From: Haematobia irritans
Taxonomy: Eukaryota; Arthropoda; Insecta; Diptera; Muscidae
Direction: 5' to 3'
DNA length: 64,000 nucleotides
Assembly (NCBI RefSeq): GCF_050003625.1
Contig: NW_027445852.1
Coordinates: 124,001 to 188,000 of the forward strand
The notes below the pieces were generated by a model. It was not told the origin of the DNA and did no database searches. It saw nothing but the letters and a program-made list of their open reading frames with translations. A program made the position numbers and the translations under genes. Numbering within the stretch: the stretch's first letter is position 1; every line of letters begins with the position of its first letter. Positions 21,601 through 33,000 of this stretch are shown piece after piece.

Positions 21601-23167
21601 TTGATTTTTTGGGAGTGATCACGAATTGAGGTCCTTTTGGCTCTAGGACGCATATTTAAGGAGTTATGGCCAAAATAAGTTTTTCATATAAAAATTTCAT
21701 TTTTTTGAGGATTTTCGTCGAAATTTGGATTTTTGCGGGTGGTCACGAATTGAGGTCCTTTTGGCTCTAGGACGCATATTTAAGGAGTTATGGCCAAAAT
21801 AAGTTTTTCATATAAAAATTTCAATTTTTTGAGGATTTTCATCAAAATTTTGATTTTTTGGGGATGGTCACGAATTGAGGTCCTTTTGGCTCTAGGAAGC
21901 ATATTTAAGGAGTTATGGCCAAAATAAGTTTTTCATATAAAAATTTCAATTTTTTGAGGATTTTCGTCGAAATTTGGATTTTTTGGGGGTGGTCACGAAT
22001 TGAGGTCCTTTTGGCTCTAGGACGCATATTTAAGGAGTTATGGCCAAAATAAGTTTTTCATATAAAAATTTCAATTTTTTGAGGATTGTCATCAAAATTT
22101 TGATTTTGTGGGAGTGATCACGAATTGAGGTCCTTTTGGCTCTAGGACGCATATTTAAGGAGTTATGGCCAAAATAAGTTTTTCATATAAAAATTTCAAT
22201 TTTTTGAGGATTTTCGTCGACATTTGGATTTTTTGGGGGTGGTCACGAATTGAGGTCCTTTTGGCTCTAGGAAGCATATTTAAGGAGTTATGGCCAAAAT
22301 AAGTTTTTCATATAAAAATTTCAATTTTTTGAGGATTTTCATCAAAATTTTGATTTTTTGGGGGTGGTCACGAATTGAGGTCCTTTTGGCTCTAGGACGC
22401 ATATTTAAGGAGTTATGGCCAAAATAAGTTTTTCATATAAAAATTTCAATTTTTTGAGGATTTTCATCAAAATTTTGATTTTTTGGGGATGGTCACGAAT
22501 TGAGGTCCTTTTGGCTCTAGGACGCATATTTAAGGAGTTATGGCCAAAATAAGTTTTTCATATAAAAATTTCAATTTTTTGAGGATTTTCGTCGAAATTT
22601 GGATTTTTAGGGGGTGGTCACGAATTGAGGTCCTTTTGGCTCTAGGACGCATATTTAAGGAGTTATGGCCCAAAATAAGTTTTTCATATAAAAATTTCAA
22701 TTTTTTGAGGATTTTCGTCGAAATTTGGATTTTTTGGGGGTGGTCACGAATTGAGGTCCTTTTGGCTCTAGGACGCATATTTAAGGAGTTATGGCCAAAA
22801 TAAGTTTTTCATATAAAAATTTCAATTTTTTGAGGATTTTCATCAAAATTTTGATTTTTTGGGGATGGTCACGAATTGAGGTCCTTTTGGCTCTAGGAAG
22901 CATATTTAAGGAGTTATGGCCAAAATAAGTTTTTCATATAAAAATTTCAATTTTTTGAGGATTTTCATCAAAATTTTGATTTTGTGCGGGTGGTCACGAA
23001 TTGAGGTCCTTTTGGCTCTAGGACGCATATTTAAGGAGTTATGGCCAAAATAAGTTTTTCATATAAAAATTTCAATTTTTTGAGGATTTTCATCAAAATT
23101 TTGATTTTGTGGGAGTGATCACGAATTGAGGTCCTTTTGGCTCTAGGACGCATATTTAAGGAGTTAT
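12695..23167 (+). repeat. 125-bp satellite, diverged monomeric block (right of the transposons)
   Basis: About 84 monomers in the same orientation and with the same marker variants as 1-6198 (GGCCACAATAAG at about 18175 and 18675, GAGTTGTGGCC at about 15172, 15421 and 16297, TTTTCTGAGG), so the transposons split one array. Several monomers are 126 bp through GGCCCAAAATAAG (about 14926, 16552, 17801, 18049, 20041, 22668). Others have small deletions: about 10 bp near 19085-19100, and 2 bp near 17823. Monomer types follow each other irregularly, with no 48-monomer period. No gene is seen. Confidence 0.96.
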
Positions 23168-24042
23168 GGCCCAAATAAGTTTTTCATATAAAAATTTCAA
23201 TTTTTTGAGGATTTTCGTCGAAATTTAGATTTTTTGGGGGTGGTCACGAATTGAGGTCATTTTGGCTCTAGGACGCATATTTAAGGAGTTATGGCCAAAA
23301 TAAGTTTTTCATATAAAAATTTCAATTTTTTGAGGATTGTCATCAAAATTTTGATTTTTTGGGGATGGTCACGAATTGAGGTCCTTTTGGCTCTAGGACG
23401 CATATTTAAGGAGTTATGGCCAAAATAAGTTTTTCATATAAAAATTTCATTTTTTTGAGGATTTTCGTCGAAATTTTGATTTTTTGGGGATGGTCACGAA
23501 TTGAGGTCCTTTTGGCTCTAGGACGCATATTTAAGGAGTTATGGCCAAAATAAGTTTTTCATATAAAAATTTCATTTTTTTTAGGATTTTCGTCGAAATT
23601 TTGATTTTTTGGGGGTGGTCACGAATTGAGGTCCTTTTGGCTCTAGGACGCATATTTAAGGAGTTATGGCCAAAATAAGTTTTTCATATAAAAATTTCAA
23701 TTTTTTGAGGATTTTCATCAAAATTTTGATTTTTTGGGGATGGTCACGAATTGAGGTCCTTTTGGCTCTAGGACGCATATTTAAGGAGTTATGGTCAAAA
23801 TAAGTTTTTCATATAAAAATTTCATTTTTTTTAGGATTTTCGTCGAAATTTTGATTTTTTGGGGGTGGTCACGAATTGAGGTCCTTTTGGCTCTAGGACG
23901 CATATTTAAGGAGTTATGGCCAAAATAAGTTTTTCATATAAAAATTTCAATTTTTTGAGGATTTTCGTCGAAATTTGGATTTTTTGGGGGTGGTCACGAA
24001 TTGAGGTCCTTTTGGCTCTAGGACGCATATTTAAGGAGTTAT
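23168..24042 (+). repeat. HOR, partial copy: last seven monomers (m42-m48)
   Basis: Seven 125-bp monomers matching 29143-30017 at an offset of exactly 5,975 bp (for example AAATTTAGAT at 23221 and 29196). The first monomer reads GGCCCAAATAAG where the other copies have GGCCAAAATAAG. The monomer before it (TTTTGTGGGAGTG type) does not match m41, so this is the edge of the homogenised domain. Confidence 0.88.
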
Positions 24043-24418
24043 GGCCAAAATAAGTTTTTTATATAAAAATTTCAATTTTTTGAGGATTTTCATCAAAATT
24101 TTGATTTTTTGGGAGTGATCACGAATTGAGGTCCTTTTGGCTCTAGGACGCATATTTAAGGAGTTATGGCCCAAAATAAGTTTTTCATATAAAAATTTCA
24201 ATTTTTTGAGGATTTTCGTCGAAATTTGGATTTTTTGGGGGTGGTCACGAATTGAGGTCCTTTTGGCTCTAGGACGCATATTTAAGGAGTTATGGCCAAA
24301 ATAAGTTTTTCATATAAAAATTTCAATTTTTTGAGGATTTTCATCAAAATTTTGATTTTTTGCGGGTGGTCACGAATTGAGGTCCTTTTGGCTCTAGGAC
24401 GCATATTTAAGGAGTTAT

Positions 24419-25168
24419 GGCCAAAATAAGTTTTTCATATAAAAATTTCAATTTTTTGAGGATTTTCATCAAAATTTTGATTTTGTGGGAGTGATCACGA
24501 ATTGAGGTCCTTTTGGCTCTAGGACGCATATTTAAGGAGTTATGGCCAAAATAAGTTTTTCATATAAAAATTTCAATTTTTTGAGGATTTTCGTCGAAAT
24601 TTGGATTTTTTGGGGGTGGTCACGAATTGAGGTCATTTTGGCTCTGGGACGCATATTTAAGGAGTTATGGCCAAAATAAGTTTTTCATATAAAAATTTCA
24701 ATTTTTTGAGGATTTTCGTCGAAATTTGGATTTTTTGGGGGTGGTCACGAATTGAGGTCCTTTTGGCGCTAGGACGCATATTTAAGGAGTTATGGCCAAA
24801 ATAAGTTTTTCATATAAAAATTTCAATTTTTTGAGGATTTTCATCAAAATTTTGATTTTTTGGGAGTGATCACGAATTGAGGTCCTTTTGGCTCTAGGAA
24901 GCATATTTAAGGAGTTATGGCCAAAATAAGTTTTTCATATAAAAATTTCAATTTTTTGAGGATTTTCGTCGAAATTTGGATTTTTTGGGGATGGTCACGA
25001 ATTGAGGTCCTTTTGGCTCTAGGAAGCATATTTAAGGAGTTATGGCCAAAATAAGTTTTTCATATAAAAATTTCAATTTTTTGAGGATTTTCGTCGAAAT
25101 TTTGATTTTTTGGGGATGGTCACGAATTGAGGTCCTTTTGGCTCTAGGAAGCATATTTAAGGAGTTAT
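24419..25168 (+). repeat. Six-monomer sub-duplication inside the HOR, copy A (m4-m9)
   Basis: Six monomers (750 bp) in the order TTTTGTGGGAGTG; TCATTTTGGCTCTGGG; GGCGCTAGG; GGGAGTG with AGGAAGC; GGGGATGG with AGGAAGC; TCGTCGAAATTTTGAT with AGGAAGC. The same six follow immediately at 25169. The block is present in every complete HOR copy except copy 3, so it predates HOR amplification. Confidence 0.9.
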
Positions 25169-25917
25169 GGCCAAAATAAGTTTTTCATATAAAAATTTCA
25201 ATTTTTTGAGGATTTTCATCAAAATTTTGATTTTGTGGGAGTGATCACGAATTGAGGTCCTTTTGGCTCTAGGACGCATATTTAAGGAGTTATGGCCAAA
25301 ATAAGTTTTTCATATAAAAATTTCAATTTTTTGAGGATTTTCGTCGAAATTTGGATTTTTTGGGGGTGGTCACGAATTGAGGTCATTTTGGCTCTGGGAC
25401 GCATATTTAAGGAGTTATGGCCAAAATAAGTTTTTCATATAAAAATTTCAATTTTTTGAGGATTTTCGTCGAAATTTGGATTTTTTGGGGGTGGTCACGA
25501 ATTGAGGTCCTTTTGGCGCTAGGACGCATATTTAAGGAGTTATGGCCAAAATAAGTTTTTCATATAAAAATTTCAATTTTTTGAGGATTTTCATCAAAAT
25601 TTTGATTTTTTGGGAGTGATCACGAATTGAGGTCCTTTTGGCTCTAGGAAGCATATTTAAGGAGTTATGGCCAAAATAAGTTTTTCATATAAAAATTTCA
25701 ATTTTTTGAGGATTTTCGTCGAAATTTGGATTTTTTGGGGATGGTCACGAATTGAGGTCCTTTTGGCTCTAGGAAGCATATTTAAGGAGTTATGGCCAAA
25801 ATAAGTTTTTCATATAAAAATTTCAATTTTTTGAGGATTTTCGTCGAAATTTTGATTTTTTGGGGATGGTCACGAATTGAGGTCCTTTGGCTCTAGGAAG
25901 CATATTTAAGGAGTTAT
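25169..25917 (+). repeat. Six-monomer sub-duplication inside the HOR, copy B (m10-m15)
   Basis: Repeats 24419-25168 in order and variant content. It differs by a one-base deletion in its last monomer (GGTCCTTTGGCTC instead of GGTCCTTTTGGCTC), giving 749 bp. The deletion is shared by the other HOR copies. Confidence 0.9.
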
Positions 25918-28793
25918 GGCCAAAATAAGTTTTTCATATAAAAATTTCAATTTTTTGAGGATTTTCATCAAAATTTTGATTTTTTGGGAGTGATCACGAA
26001 TTGAGGTCCTTTTGGCTCTAGGACGCATATTTAAGGAGTTATGGCCAAAATAAGTTTTTCATATAAAAATTTCATTTTTTTGAGGATTTTCGTCGAAATT
26101 TTGATTTTTTGGGGGTGGTCACGAATTGAGGTCCTTTTGGCTCTAGGACGCATATTTAAGGAGTTATGGCCAAAATAAGTTTTTCATATAAAAATTTCAA
26201 TTTTTTGAGGATTTTCATCAAAATTTTGATTTTTTGGGGGTGGTCACGAATTGAGGTCCTTTTGTCTCTAGGACGCATATTTAAGGAGTTATGGCCAAAA
26301 TAAGTTTTTCATATAAACATTTTATTTTTTTGAGGATTTTCGTCGAAATTTTGATTTTTTGGGGGTGGTCACGAATTGAGGTCCTTTTGGCTCTAGGACG
26401 CATATTTAAGGAGTTATGGCCAAAATAAGTTTTTCATATAAAAATTTCATTTTTTTGAGGATTTTCGTCGAAATTTTGATTTTTTGGGGGTGGTCACGAA
26501 TTGAGGTCCTTTTGGCTCTAGGACGCATATTTAAGGAGTTATGGCCAAAATAAGTTTCTCATATAAAAATTTCTATTTTTTGAGGATTTTCGTCGAAATT
26601 TGGATTTTTTGGGGGTGGTCACGAATTGAGGTCCTTTTGGCTCTAGGACGCATATTTAAGGAGTTATGGCCAAAATAAGTTTTTCATATAAAAATTTCAA
26701 TTTTTTGAGGATTTTCATCAAAATTTTGATTTTTTGGGAGTGATCACGAATTGAGGTCCTTTTGGCTCTAGGACGCATATTTAAGGAGTTATGGCCAAAA
26801 TAAGTTTTTCATATAAAAATTTCATTTTTTTGAGGATTTTCGTCGAAATTTTGATTTTTTGGGGGTGGTCACGAATTGAGGCCCTTTTGGCTCTATGACG
26901 CATATTTAAGGAGTTATGGCCAAAATAAGTTTTTCATATAAAAATTTCAATTTTTTGAGGATTTTCATCAAAATTTTGATTTTTTGGGGATGGTCACGAA
27001 TTGAGGTCCTTTTGGCTCTAGGACGCATATTTAAGGAGTTATGGCCCAAATAAGTTTTTCATATAAAAATTTCAATTTTTTGAGGATTTTCGTCGAAATT
27101 TGGATTTTTTGGGGGTGGTCACGAATTGAGGTCATTTTGGCTCTAGGACGCATATTTAAGGAGTTATGGCCAAAATAAGTTTTTCATATAAAAATTTCAA
27201 TTTTTTGAGGATTGTCATCAAAATTTTGATTTTTTGGGGATGGTCACGAATTGAGGTCCTTTTGGCTCTAGGACGCATATTTAAGGAGTTATGGCCAAAA
27301 TAAGTTTTTCATATAAAAATTTCATTTTTTTGAGGATTTTCGTCGAAATTTTGATTTTTTGGGGATGGTCACGAATTGAGGTCCTTTTGGCTCTAGGACG
27401 CATATTTAAGGAGTTATGGCCAAAATAAGTTTTTCATATAAAAATTTCAATTTTTTGAGGATTTTCATCAAAATTTTGATTTTTTGGGGATGGTCACGAA
27501 TTGAGGTCCTTTTGGCTCTAGGACGCATATTTAAGGAGTTATGGCCAAAATAAGTTTTTCATATAAAAATTTCAATTTTTTGAGGATTTTCGTCGAAATT
27601 TGGATTTTTTGGGGGTGGTCACGAATTGAGGTCCTTTTGGCTCTAGGACGCATATTTAAGGAGTTATGGCCAAAATAAGTTTTTTATATAAAAATTTCAA
27701 TTTTTTGAGGATTTTCATCAAAATTTTGATTTTTTGGGAGTGATCACGAATTGAGGTCCTTTTGGCTCTAGGACGCATATTTAAGGAGTTATGGCCAAAA
27801 TAAGTTTTTCATATAAAAATTTCATTTTTTTGAGGATTTTCGTCGAAATTTGGATTTTTTGGGGGTGGTCACGAATTGAGGTCATTTTGGCTCTAGGACG
27901 CATATTTAAGGAGTTATGGCCAAAATAAGTTTTTCATATAAAAATTTCAATTTTTTGAGGATTGTCATCAAAATTTTGATTTTTTGGGAGTGATCACGAA
28001 TTGAGGTCCTTTTGGCTCTAGGACGCATATTTAAGGAGTTATGGCCAAAATAAGTTTTTCATATAAAAATTTCATTTTTTTGAGGATTTTCGTCGAAATT
28101 TTGATTTTTTGGGGGTGGTCACGAATTGAGGTCCTTTTGGCTCTAGGACGCATATTTAAGGAGTTATGGCCAAAATAAGTTTTTCATATAAAAATTTCAA
28201 TTTTTTGAGGATTTTCGTCGAAATTTGGATTTTTTGCGGGTGGTCACGAATTGAGGTCCTTTTGGCTCTAGGACGCATATTTAAGGAGTTATGGCCAAAA
28301 TAAGTTTTTCATATAAAAATTTCAATTTTTTTGAGGATTTTCATCAAAATTTTTGATTTTTTGGGAGTGATCACGAATTGAGGTCATTTTGGCTCTAGGA
28401 CGCATATTTAAGGAGTTATGGCCAAACTAAGTTTTTCATATAAAAATTTCAATTTTTTGAGGATTTTCATCAAAATTTTGATTTTTTGGGAGTGATCACG
28501 AATTGAGGTCCTTTTGGCTCTAGGACGCATATTTAAGGAGTTATGGCCAAAATAAGTTTTTCATATAAAAATTTAAATTTTCTGAGGATTTTCATCAAAA
28601 TTTTGATTTTTTGGGGATGGTCACGAATTGAGGCCCTTTGGCTCTAGGACGCATATTTAAGGAGTTATGGCCAAAATAAGTTTTTCATATAAAAATTTCA
28701 ATTTTTTGAGGATTTTCGTCGAAATTTGGATTTTTTGCGGGTGGTCACGAATTGAGGTCCTTTTGGCTCTAGGACGCATATTTAAGGAGTTAT

Positions 28794-28892
28794 GGCCAAA
28801 ATAAGTTTTTTATATAAAAATTTCAATTTTTTGAGGATTTTCATCACGAATTGAGGTCCTTTTGGCTCTAGGACGCATATTTAAGGAGTTAT
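28794..28892 (+). repeat. Short 99-bp monomer (m39) of the HOR
   Basis: Reads TTTTCATCACGAATTG where a full monomer has the ATCAAAATTTTGAT dyad and GGGAGTGATCAC. 26 bp are missing between two ATCA direct repeats. It recurs in all HOR copies that reach this point (about 34820, 40417, 50520, 56495 and 60220), so it is an old landmark of the unit. Confidence 0.9.
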
Positions 28893-30017
28893 GGCCAAAA
28901 TAAGTTTTTCATATAAAAATTTCATTTTTTTGAGGATTTTCGTCGAAATTTTGATTTTTTGGGAGTGATCACGAATTGAGGTCCTTTTGGCTCTAGGACG
29001 CATATTTAAGGAGTTATGGCCAAAATAAGTTTTTCATATAAAAATTTCATTTTTTTGAGGATTTTCGTCGAAATTTTGATTTTTTGGGGGTGGTCACGAA
29101 TTGAGGTCCTTTTGGCTCTAGGAAGCATATTTAAGGAGTTATGGCCAAAATAAGTTTTTCATATAAAAATTTCAATTTTTTGAGGATTTTCGTCGAAATT
29201 TAGATTTTTTGGGGGTGGTCACGAATTGAGGTCATTTTGGCTCTAGGACGCATATTTAAGGAGTTATGGCCAAAATAAGTTTTTCATATAAAAATTTCAA
29301 TTTTTTGAGGATTGTCATCAAAATTTTGATTTTTTGGGGATGGTCACGAATTGAGGTCCTTTTGGCTCTAGGACGCATATTTAAGGAGTTATGGCCAAAA
29401 TAAGTTTTTCATATAAAAATTTCATTTTTTTGAGGATTTTCGTCGAAATTTTGATTTTTTGGGGATGGTCACGAATTGAGGTCCTTTTGGCTCTAGGACG
29501 CATATTTAAGGAGTTATGGCCAAAATAAGTTTTTCATATAAAAATTTCATTTTTTTTAGGATTTTCGTCGAAATTTTGATTTTTTGGGGGTGGTCACGAA
29601 TTGAGGTCCTTTTGGCTCTAGGACGCATATTTAAGGAGTTATGGCCAAAATAAGTTTTTCATATAAAAATTTCAATTTTTTGAGGATTTTCATCAAAATT
29701 TTGATTTTTTGGGGATGGTCACGAATTGAGGTCCTTTTGGCTCTAGGACGCATATTTAAGGAGTTATGGTCAAAATAAGTTTTTCATATAAAAATTTCAT
29801 TTTTTTTAGGATTTTCGTCGAAATTTTGATTTTTTGGGGGTGGTCACGAATTGAGGTCCTTTTGGCTCTAGGACGCATATTTAAGGAGTTATGGCCAAAA
29901 TAAGTTTTTCATATAAAAATTTCAATTTTTTGAGGATTTTCGTCGAAATTTGGATTTTTTGGGGGTGGTCACGAATTGAGGTCCTTTTGGCTCTAGGACG
30001 CATATTTAAGGAGTTAT

Positions 30018-33000
30018 GGCCAAAATAAGTTTTTTATATAAAAATTTCAATTTTTTGAGGATTTTCATCAAAATTTTGATTTTTTGGGAGTGATCACGAA
30101 TTGAGGTCCTTTTGGCTCTAGGACGCATATTTAAGGAGTTATGGCCCAAAATAAGTTTTTCATATAAAAATTTCAATTTTTTGAGGATTTTCGTCGAAAT
30201 TTGGATTTTTTGGGGGTGGTCACGAATTGAGGTCCTTTTGGCTCTAGGACGCATATTTAAGGAGTTATGGCCAAAATAAGTTTTTCATATAAAAATTTCA
30301 ATTTTTTGAGGATTTTCATCAAAATTTTGATTTTTTGCGGGTGGTCACGAATTGAGGTCCTTTTGGCTCTAGGACGCATATTTAAGGAGTTATGGCCAAA
30401 ATAAGTTTTTCATATAAAAATTTCAATTTTTTGAGGATTTTCATCAAAATTTTGATTTTGTGGGAGTGATCACGAATTGAGGTCCTTTTGGCTCTAGGAC
30501 GCATATTTAAGGAGTTATGGCCAAAATAAGTTTTTCATATAAAAATTTCAATTTTTTGAGGATTTTCGTCGAAATTTGGATTTTTTGGGGGTGGTCACGA
30601 ATTGAGGTCATTTTGGCTCTGGGACGCATATTTAAGGAGTTATGGCCAAAATAAGTTTTTCATATAAAAATTTCAATTTTTTGAGGATTTTCGTCGAAAT
30701 TTGGATTTTTTGGGGGTGGTCACGAATTGAGGTCCTTTTGGCGCTAGGACGCATATTTAAGGAGTTATGGCCAAAATAAGTTTTTCATATAAAAATTTCA
30801 ATTTTTTGAGGATTTTCATCAAAATTTTGATTTTTTGGGAGTGATCACGAATTGAGGTCCTTTTGGCTCTAGGAAGCATATTTAAGGAGTTATGGCCAAA
30901 ATAAGTTTTTCATATAAAAATTTCAATTTTTTGAGGATTTTCGTCGAAATTTGGATTTTTTGGGGATGGTCACGAATTGAGGTCCTTTTGGCTCTAGGAA
31001 GCATATTTAAGGAGTTATGGCCAAAATAAGTTTTTCATATAAAAATTTCAATTTTTTGAGGATTTTCGTCGAAATTTTGATTTTTTGGGGATGGTCACGA
31101 ATTGAGGTCCTTTTGGCTCTAGGAAGCATATTTAAGGAGTTATGGCCAAAATAAGTTTTTCATATAAAAATTTCAATTTTTTGAGGATTTTCATCAAAAT
31201 TTTGATTTTGTGGGAGTGATCACGAATTGAGGTCCTTTTGGCTCTAGGACGCATATTTAAGGAGTTATGGCCAAAATAAGTTTTTCATATAAAAATTTCA
31301 ATTTTTTGAGGATTTTCGTCGAAATTTGGATTTTTTGGGGGTGGTCACGAATTGAGGTCATTTTGGCTCTGGGACGCATATTTAAGGAGTTATGGCCAAA
31401 ATAAGTTTTTCATATAAAAATTTCAATTTTTTGAGGATTTTCGTCGAAATTTGGATTTTTTGGGGGTGGTCACGAATTGAGGTCCTTTTGGCGCTAGGAC
31501 GCATATTTAAGGAGTTATGGCCAAAATAAGTTTTTCATATAAAAATTTCAATTTTTTGAGGATTTTCATCAAAATTTTGATTTTTTGGGAGTGATCACGA
31601 ATTGAGGTCCTTTTGGCTCTAGGAAGCATATTTAAGGAGTTATGGCCAAAATAAGTTTTTCATATAAAAATTTCAATTTTTTGAGGATTTTCGTCGAAAT
31701 TTGGATTTTTTGGGGATGGTCACGAATTGAGGTCCTTTTGGCTCTAGGAAGCATATTTAAGGAGTTATGGCCAAAATAAGTTTTTCATATAAAAATTTCA
31801 ATTTTTTGAGGATTTTCGTCGAAATTTTGATTTTTTGGGGATGGTCACGAATTGAGGTCCTTTGGCTCTAGGAAGCATATTTAAGGAGTTATGGCCAAAA
31901 TAAGTTTTTCATATAAAAATTTCAATTTTTTGAGGATTTTCATCAAAATTTTGATTTTTTGGGAGTGATCACGAATTGAGGTCCTTTTGGCTCTAGGACG
32001 CATATTTAAGGAGTTATGGCCAAAATAAGTTTTTCATATAAAAATTTCATTTTTTTGAGGATTTTCGTCGAAATTTTGATTTTTTGGGGGTGGTCACGAA
32101 TTGAGGTCCTTTTGGCTCTAGGACGCATATTTAAGGAGTTATGGCCAAAATAAGTTTTTCATATAAAAATTTCAATTTTTTGAGGATTTTCATCAAAATT
32201 TTGATTTTTTGGGGGTGGTCACGAATTGAGGTCCTTTTGTCTCTAGGACGCATATTTAAGGAGTTATGGCCAAAATAAGTTTTTCATATAAACATTTTAT
32301 TTTTTTGAGGATTTTCGTCGAAATTTTGATTTTTTGGGGGTGGTCACGAATTGAGGTCCTTTTGGCTCTAGGACGCATATTTAAGGAGTTATGGCCAAAA
32401 TAAGTTTTTCATATAAAAATTTCATTTTTTTGAGGATTTTCGTCGAAATTTTGATTTTTTGGGGGTGGTCACGAATTGAGGTCCTTTTGGCTCTAGGACG
32501 CATATTTAAGGAGTTATGGCCAAAATAAGTTTCTCATATAAAAATTTCTATTTTTTGAGGATTTTCGTCGAAATTTGGATTTTTTGGGGGTGGTCACGAA
32601 TTGAGGTCCTTTTGGCTCTAGGACGCATATTTAAGGAGTTATGGCCAAAATAAGTTTTTCATATAAAAATTTCAATTTTTTGAGGATTTTCATCAAAATT
32701 TTGATTTTTTGGGAGTGATCACGAATTGAGGTCCTTTTGGCTCTAGGACGCATATTTAAGGAGTTATGGCCAAAATAAGTTTTTCATATAAAAATTTCAT
32801 TTTTTTGAGGATTTTCGTCGAAATTTTGATTTTTTGGGCGTGGTCACGAATTGAGGCCCTTTTGGCTCTATGACGCATATTTAAGGAGTTATGGCCAAAA
32901 TAAGTTTTTCATATAAAAATTTCAATTTTTTGAGGATTTTCATCAAAATTTTGATTTTTTGGGGATGGTCACGAATTGAGGTCCTTTTGGCTCTAGGACG

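Larger units (their letters stand above)
24043..30017 (+). repeat. HOR copy 1, canonical 48-mer (5,975 bp)
   Basis: Reference unit used here, m1 starting at GGCC 24043. m1 carries TTTTTTATATAAAAA, m2 (24168-24293) is 126 bp, m15 ends at 25917, m35 (28293-28419) is 127 bp, m37 is 124 bp and m39 (28794-28892) is 99 bp. Confidence 0.93.
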
